From Acidobacteriota bacterium (GTDB taxonomy: Bacteria > Acidobacteriota > Terriglobia > Terriglobales > Acidobacteriaceae), in the NCBI GenBank assembly GCA_003224995.1, contig QIAI01000032.1:1-10377 (forward strand): a stretch of DNA of 10,377 bases, written 5' to 3'. Position numbers and translations under genes: made by a program. Below are positions 6,786 through 10,377 of this stretch, one piece after another. Position 1 is the first letter of the stretch, and each line of letters opens with the position of its first letter. The notes below the pieces were generated by a model. That model was not told where the DNA came from, made no database searches, and was given only the letters and a program-made list of their open reading frames with translations.

Positions 6786-7508
6786 CTAGTTTTGCCTGCC
6801 CGCCGCCGGACTCACGGCTAAGCGCACCTCGATCCGGGTTCCTTTGCCTGGTTTAGAGTCGATCTTTAATGTCCCACCCATCATTGCGGCTCTCTGGCGC
6901 ATGCCTTCGATTCCAAGATGCTCTGAAGGATGTTGGAGCAGGTTAGCCAACTCAAATCCTTCCCCGTCGTCGTCGATCGTAAGTCGAAGCTCCGGCCCCT
7001 GCCGCGCAAACTTTATAGCCACGTGCTGGGCACGCGAATGACGAGCTATGTTCGTCAACGCCTCTTGCACGATACGATAAATCCCAAGCTGCACCCGTTT
7101 CACTTGCGCCAGGGGTGGAAGTTGGCCGAGTTTTAAATCGACGTCGATCTTCTGTGCGGAAGAGAATTCGTCCACGAGCCTCCGCAAGGCTTCTGCCAGT
7201 CCCAAATCATCCAGAATCCCCGAATGCAAACCACGAGCCATGCGGCTCAATTCCGTAATCGTATCGGAAGTTATCTTTCGCAGTCTCTTGGCCTGTTGCT
7301 TCACCGGCTTGAGTTGTCGGGCATCGGTGATGGCGCGCAGCCCCACCAGCAAAGAGGTCATGAGTTGGCCGGCTCCGTCGTGCAACTCGCGAGCGATGCG
7401 CTGTCTCTCATCTTCCTGCACCTGCAGGACCCTCTGCAAAAGAAGGCGACGGATGTCTTCCTCACGTTGCGCTCGTTCGCGCTCCAAAACTTCTGTCATG
7501 TCGCGCAC
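6786..7508 (-). CDS. HisKA_3 histidine kinase, NarX type (possibly the C-terminal half of a split REC-PAS kinase)
   Basis: A 240-residue soluble kinase. After a short coiled coil (residues 5-35) the HisKA_3 motif IARELHDGAGQ carries phosphoacceptor His43. The HATPase domain has the N-box QEALTN (Glu149 to Asn153), G1 IDDDGEGF and G2 SEHLGIEGMRQR. It should phosphorylate the regulator encoded five bases downstream. The apparent start is a GTG at 7508 inside the end of the preceding gene. The residues VRDMTEVLERE read like the last strand of a PAS domain and the 'DVTE' segment that normally joins PAS to a kinase. So the native protein probably began upstream, in the receiver-PAS frame. The kinase core itself is intact. 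Confidence 0.9.
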   Translation of the reverse strand: MRDMTEVLERERAQREEDIRRLLLQRVLQVQEDERQRIARELHDGAGQLMTSLLVGLRAITDARQLKPVKQQAKRLRKITSDTITELSRMARGLHSGILDDLGLAEALRRLVDEFSSAQKIDVDLKLGQLPPLAQVKRVQLGIYRIVQEALTNIARHSRAQHVAIKFARQGPELRLTIDDDGEGFELANLLQHPSEHLGIEGMRQRAAMMGGTLKIDSKPGKGTRIEVRLAVSPAAGRQN

Positions 7509-8140
7509 GCCTGCGTTTTGTGCTTCTTCATTGCGCCTTGCGCCGTTGCATTTCCCGTACGTTCCGCTGCCTGCTGTGGTCCGCTGGCATCTTCAATATC
7601 CCGAACGGCAAGTCCCATGAATTCCTGGCGCGTGTAACCGTACATCTGCACGGCGGCCTCGTTCACCGCGAGAATGGAATCATCGTTGCCGTCCAGGATC
7701 CAACATGCCAGGGGATTCGCCTCGAAAAATAGCCGGTATTGCTGCTCCGATTGCCAAAGCGTTTCTTCCGATTGCCGGGCACGCAACAAAGCTCGCACCG
7801 TGGCTAGTAGTTCTTCCGGTTCCACGGGCTGCGTGAGGTAAGCGTCGGCTCCGCCATCCAGGCCTGCTACGCGAGCGTCGGTCGAGACCATTGTTGCGGA
7901 AAGATGAACCACCGGTAGACGCGCGCTGACTTGATCGCAGCGAATGCGGCGACAAACTTCATACCCACTCATATCCGGCAGATTCACATCAAGAATCACC
8001 AGGTCGGGGCGGTCGCTCACCATTTCCAGGGCGCGCTTGCCAGTGGCGGCTTCTACAACCGCGAAACCTGCGTGGCGTAACAGGCGAGAAGTCGCATAGC
8101 GTTGCGCATCCGTGTCGTCCACGTTGAGAATTGTGCTCAT
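7496..8140 (-). CDS. receiver-PAS protein (likely the N-terminal half of a split sensor kinase)
   Basis: A 214-residue protein. The receiver (about 3-118) has Asp8/Asp9, phosphoacceptor Asp51 and Ser81, but Gln104 (LTQPVE) replaces the conserved Lys. A short helix leads into a PAS domain from about residue 136 (YRLFFEANPLACWILD, then LAVNEAAVQMYGYTRQEF). The PAS fold stops at about residue 185: its second half, normally four to five strands, is missing, and the last 30 residues are low-complexity and look out of frame. The C terminus overlaps the kinase gene by 13 bases in a different frame. Receiver-PAS-HisKA_3 is a common single-chain architecture. I therefore favour a deletion or frameshift, although a coupled two-protein arrangement is possible. 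Confidence 0.82.
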   Translation of the reverse strand: MSTILNVDDTDAQRYATSRLLRHAGFAVVEAATGKRALEMVSDRPDLVILDVNLPDMSGYEVCRRIRCDQVSARLPVVHLSATMVSTDARVAGLDGGADAYLTQPVEPEELLATVRALLRARQSEETLWQSEQQYRLFFEANPLACWILDGNDDSILAVNEAAVQMYGYTRQEFMGLAVRDIEDASGPQQAAERTGNATAQGAMKKHKTQACAT

Positions 8141-8147
8141 GCCGAGT

Positions 8148-8154
8148 TATTTAT
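8148..8154 (-). promoter_or_regulatory. possible -10 element for the receiver-PAS gene
   Basis: On the - strand TATAAAT lies eight bases before the ATG at 8140, and no Shine-Dalgarno sequence is visible. A leaderless transcript would fit. The matching -35 position is poor (AAAACA), so this is weak. Confidence 0.25.
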
Positions 8155-8197
8155 AGGACTGGGGCGTCTTATTGTTTTCGTGGCGAACCGAATCGAA

Positions 8198-8310
8198 GTT
8201 CCGGAACATTATGCACCGGCCAGACAGCTTTTCTTGTAGGAAATTTCCCTATCCGAAAAACAAATATTCGGAGCTTCCCCGCTTTCGCAATTTCGCGAAA
8301 ACTGCGAAAG
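8198..8310. promoter_or_regulatory. cluster of four palindromes in the divergent intergenic region
   Basis: Within 113 bases there are: a perfect 10-base palindrome GTTCCGGAAC (8198-8207); a perfect 10-base palindrome GGAAATTTCC (8239-8248); TCCGAA-N9-TTCGGA (8252-8272); and CTTTCGCA-N13-TGCGAAAG (8282-8310), which encloses TTTCGCGAAA (8291-8300). They lie between the divergent receiver-PAS gene and the small-protein gene and look like operator sites. The outermost nested one could also form a hairpin in the leader of the small gene. No factor can be named. Confidence 0.5.
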
Positions 8311-8337
8311 TTGTTCCCTCACCCCCAGGAGAGACGG

Positions 8338-8502
8338 ATGCGTGATGGGTTAAAAGAACGCACGAAGCAACTCTGCGAGGCCATCGTCTCGGAGCAAAAT
8401 GCGAATCGCTTTATGGAGTTGGTCTCGGAGCTCAATCGCATCCTCATCGAGAATGAAGATGCAGCCCAGCAAGCTCGCGCCGTAAACGAGGTGGCGGAGT
8501 AG
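8338..8502 (+). CDS. small conserved-looking protein, 54 residues, unknown function
   Basis: A short, charged, helical protein with no cysteine pair, signal or membrane segment apart from a single Cys. It contains the stretch LCEAIVSEQNANRFMELVSELNRIL and is predicted to be all alpha-helix with a short coiled coil. I recall similar proteins of about 50 residues with 'ELVxELNRxL' in Acidobacteriota, but no function is known to me. AGGAG at 8327-8331, six bases before the ATG at 8338, gives a strong start. Longer in-frame extensions upstream would run through the palindromic leader and are unlikely to be coding. It stands alone; divergent from the sensor cluster, it may share control with it through the palindromes between them. 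Confidence 0.7.
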   Translation: MRDGLKERTKQLCEAIVSEQNANRFMELVSELNRILIENEDAAQQARAVNEVAE

Positions 8503-8746
8503 CGCGCCGAACGCCACTTCTTGGCTCCGTGAGACAAACTCTGTGTACGACCGCGCAATTGGCTCGGATCCTCGAGAACTGCTGAAAACAAGACTCATCC
8601 TGATACCCTAATTTAAGCTTCTAATAACCCTTTCCTTGACGCTCAGTATTTCTCTAAAAATCTATATTCGCCTGGAAAATCTGTTGCTGTGAAACCGCTC
8701 GGGGAGCCTTAACCGTGTTGCTTTGAAAGGACTCGACTTCAGCCGG

Positions 8747-8779
8747 CCGTAAAAACACTGGATCCATGCGCTTTTACGG
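8747..8779. repeat. inverted repeat CCGTAAAA-N17-TTTTACGG
   Basis: Perfect 8-base arms at 8747-8754 and 8772-8779, immediately before the larger palindromic element. It may be part of that element or an independent hairpin. No poly-T tract follows, so it is not a typical terminator. Confidence 0.5.
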
Positions 8780-8781
8780 GC

Positions 8782-8913
8782 TGCGGAAAAGTGCAGATGG
8801 AGCACGAAATCGGGAAGGGCACGACCTTGGTCGTGCCACTATGCCGTTGAAATTAGGTCTGCGCTTTAGCGCCTGAGGTGCGCTTTTTGACATCTGCAAG
8901 CATTTCTCCGCAC
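8782..8913. repeat. palindromic intergenic repeat (REP/MITE-like)
   Basis: An element of about 130 bases with imperfect terminal inverted repeats: TGCGGAAAAGTGCAGATG at the left, and the complement of TGCGGAGAAATGCTTGCAGATG at the right (8891-8912). Inside are a perfect 9-base stem-loop, GGCACGACC-TT-GGTCGTGCC (8818-8837), and the small palindrome GCGCTTTAGCGC (8861-8872). The GGGCACGAC...GTCGTGCC and CTTTAGCGCCTGAGG segments resemble dispersed intergenic repeats I remember from Acidobacteriota genomes. No transposase is encoded, so if mobile it would be moved in trans. Copy number cannot be judged from one window. Confidence 0.6.
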
Positions 8914-8998
8914 ACTGCTTAGCCCAACCAATAAAACACCAACATTAAAAGCGGCTTTCGCCCCTAAAAATTAAAATCCGCTGTAAACTTTAACCGCT

Positions 8999-10162
8999 TC
9001 AACGAACCGATGCGCGATTGCCATAGCGTGGCTTGCGTAGCTCCGCAGCCAGCCGTCGTAAATCTTCCGCCACGTAGTGCAGATCCAGGCAGGATTGCGG
9101 ATGCTCATAAACATTGACCCGCTCCTTCCCCGGACCAGCCCGGTTCACCCGACGCATCAGCTCGGCCCGAAACCGTAGCGCGTCAACTTGTTCGTGGCTG
9201 GTGTAGGAAGCCAGCTGTACTCGCTCCCAGGCCTGTGCCGAAAGATTTGCTCGGCGCAAGCGATTCTGTTTCTGACTGGCAGAATCCTGGCGGCGCTTCC
9301 GTGCCTCCCCCAGCAGCTGTATCATTCGACGGTCGTAAGCAACGAACAATGAATCAATTCCGCTCGCCAGCACCATCGTCCTCTTATACAACTCGTTTAC
9401 GGAACAGCTCTTGAGATGTTCGCTGCCACATTCAATCGGCCGCCCGGCCGACGGCTTGCGAACCAGCGCCTGTGGATGGCGAATCGGCTGCGCTGGTTTC
9501 GACGCTCCCGCTTCTCGAGACGAAACGTTGCTCGGAGCAGGCGCCGCCATCTTGACATCTGCAATTGGAGGCGGGAGGCTGGCCGCTTGCAATGGGAGGC
9601 TGGGGGTCGGAACCGCGGATTCGGAGTCAATACGGCTCACACTCCAGGCAGTGAGCAATGTGCAGGCGAGTAGCACCAGAATGAGTTGCATCTTCCCCGA
9701 CTGTTTTTCAGGACACAGGGCGGCGTTCTTCGGGTCCGCGCGAACCGGCTCAGTGCCAGTGCTTCCCTCGTTTGAGATCGCGGCCAGCCCGCCTACCCGA
9801 CCCAGACTGCTGTCTGCAGCACAGTCATGTTTCTGCACCGGAGACCCGCAAAGCAGACAAAAGCGATGATGAGTAGTATCGATTTCTGAGACGGTAGTTT
9901 CGATGGCCGAGGCTTGTGCGGTTGCTATCGGCTTCGCCGCCTGCTGCTCCACAACGCCGGCCTTCGCCCCTTCCCCCGGTAAATCCTCCAACTCCCGCAC
10001 CAGCTCCAATACTGCTTGATCTCGCCGTTCGGCGGGTGTCGTGTAATACACATTCGCCCAGCGCCCAAGGTTCTTGCCCAAGCGTGGGTTGATCATAGGA
10101 TTCAGTCGCGGGTCGGGTAAGCTTGCCTCCGATTCGCGTCCGTCTTTCCAGGTTGCCGGCAC
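8999..10162 (-). CDS. hypothetical single-pass membrane protein with CxxC knuckle
   Basis: A 387-residue protein, function unknown. The N terminus contains PLPDPRLNP-like sequence (SLPDPRLNPMINPRLGKNLG) and a segment ending in RDQAVLELVREL. I associate this pattern with acidobacterial zinc-ribbon proteins. A half zinc-ribbon, FCLLCGSPVQKH (Cys102, Cys105), follows; the second Cys pair is not obvious. One hydrophobic helix spans about 158-175. After it comes a long Pro/Ala/Ser-rich linker (about 183-240) and a charged helical domain (about 244-387) with four Cys, probably on the outer side of the membrane. The GTG at 10162 is the only start codon in frame after the upstream stop, with GGAG seven bases before it. 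The codons just upstream (T-E-W-D) look like native N-terminal sequence, hinting at a lost start. Confidence 0.75.
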   Translation of the reverse strand: MPATWKDGRESEASLPDPRLNPMINPRLGKNLGRWANVYYTTPAERRDQAVLELVRELEDLPGEGAKAGVVEQQAAKPIATAQASAIETTVSEIDTTHHRFCLLCGSPVQKHDCAADSSLGRVGGLAAISNEGSTGTEPVRADPKNAALCPEKQSGKMQLILVLLACTLLTAWSVSRIDSESAVPTPSLPLQAASLPPPIADVKMAAPAPSNVSSREAGASKPAQPIRHPQALVRKPSAGRPIECGSEHLKSCSVNELYKRTMVLASGIDSLFVAYDRRMIQLLGEARKRRQDSASQKQNRLRRANLSAQAWERVQLASYTSHEQVDALRFRAELMRRVNRAGPGKERVNVYEHPQSCLDLHYVAEDLRRLAAELRKPRYGNRASVR

Positions 10163-10377
10163 GTCCCACTCCGTGGGCGATGACCCTTTTCACAGGAAGG
10201 CTTTTGGGTCTCGGGATGACTCGTTCTCGCTAATCCGTGGGAAGGCGCACGCACAATCTGCCCCGCGAATGCGCTCATCACGAGTCGGGAATGAGCTTGC
10301 AGGGATGAACCCCGGGTTCTGCCGATTGTTGCGGGAGAGATGAAATTGTTGGAGCCTGCGCAGCCTCAGCCGTACAG

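Larger units (their letters stand above)
8503..8998. other. gene-free region of about 500 bases
   Basis: I see no credible gene on either strand: the longest frames overlap the small gene antisense and lack ribosome sites or domain character. The region is AT-richer around 8585-8690 and 8925-8995 than the flanking genes. It contains the CCGTAAAA hairpin and the palindromic repeat listed separately. A TTGACG at 8636 followed by TATATT at 8663 is spaced too widely for a good sigma-70 promoter. Confidence 0.6.

Noticed and set aside
8350..8598. Antisense reading frame of 82 residues across the small-protein gene
   Set aside because: It overlaps a gene with a strong ribosome site, has none of its own and shows no domain features.
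8636..8668. Sigma-70 promoter TTGACG ... TATATT
   Set aside because: Spacing is about 21 bases and no gene follows on that strand.
8747..8913. CRISPR array or tRNA in the gene-free region
   Set aside because: The repeats are inverted and singular, not regularly spaced direct repeats; no cloverleaf can be drawn.
9411..9869. Long + strand frame inside the membrane protein gene
   Set aside because: It is a shadow of the GC-rich proline/alanine linker on the opposite strand, with composition unlike a protein and no ribosome site.
10340..10377. Possible start of a further + strand gene at the window edge
   Set aside because: ATG at 10340 follows a GGAG only two bases away, and just twelve codons are visible, too few to judge.

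Overview
The window (about 10.4 kb, moderately GC-rich) looks like a chromosomal piece of an Acidobacteriota genome. I infer this from the character of the proteins, from the N-terminal pattern of the last gene, and from a palindromic intergenic repeat of a kind I associate with that phylum. No 16S or other phylogenetic marker is present, so the assignment is tentative.

Layout. Positions 111-1767 hold a compact stressosome module on the + strand: rsbR, rsbS and rsbT, tightly spaced or overlapping. The same strand continues with a protein joining an RsbT/RsbW-type ATPase domain to an RsbX/SpoIIE-type phosphatase domain (1767-2771). A large hybrid histidine kinase locus follows (2792-4829), with the order RsbT-like ATPase, coiled coil, HisKA, HATPase, receiver, receiver. 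It is broken into three reading frames: one apparent single-base frameshift near 3268, and a deletion near 3750 that removed the kinase N-box. Last on this strand is an intact receiver-coiled coil-HisKA_3-HATPase kinase (4854-6074). Facing it on the - strand, 19 bp away, are a NarL/FixJ response regulator (6094-6780), a NarX-type histidine kinase (6786-7508) and a receiver-PAS protein (7496-8140). The last two overlap in different frames and look like halves of one REC-PAS-kinase protein.

Positions 8141-8337 form a palindrome-rich intergenic region upstream of a 54-residue small protein (8338-8502). A gene-free stretch of about 500 bp (8503-8998) follows and contains a palindromic REP/MITE-like element. 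The last gene (8999-10162, - strand) encodes a single-pass membrane protein of unknown function with a CxxC zinc-ribbon-like knuckle.

How it may work together. RsbR and RsbS would form the sensory stressosome scaffold that sequesters RsbT, and the ATPase-PP2C protein would reset it by dephosphorylation. No sigma factor, RsbU, RsbV or separate RsbW is present. The neighbours are two-component proteins, and one carries a second RsbT-like domain joined to a histidine kinase. The most interesting reading is a stressosome whose output is phosphotransfer signalling ending in the LuxR-type regulator. The breaks in two kinase loci mean that either this strain's system is decaying or the assembly has errors there.
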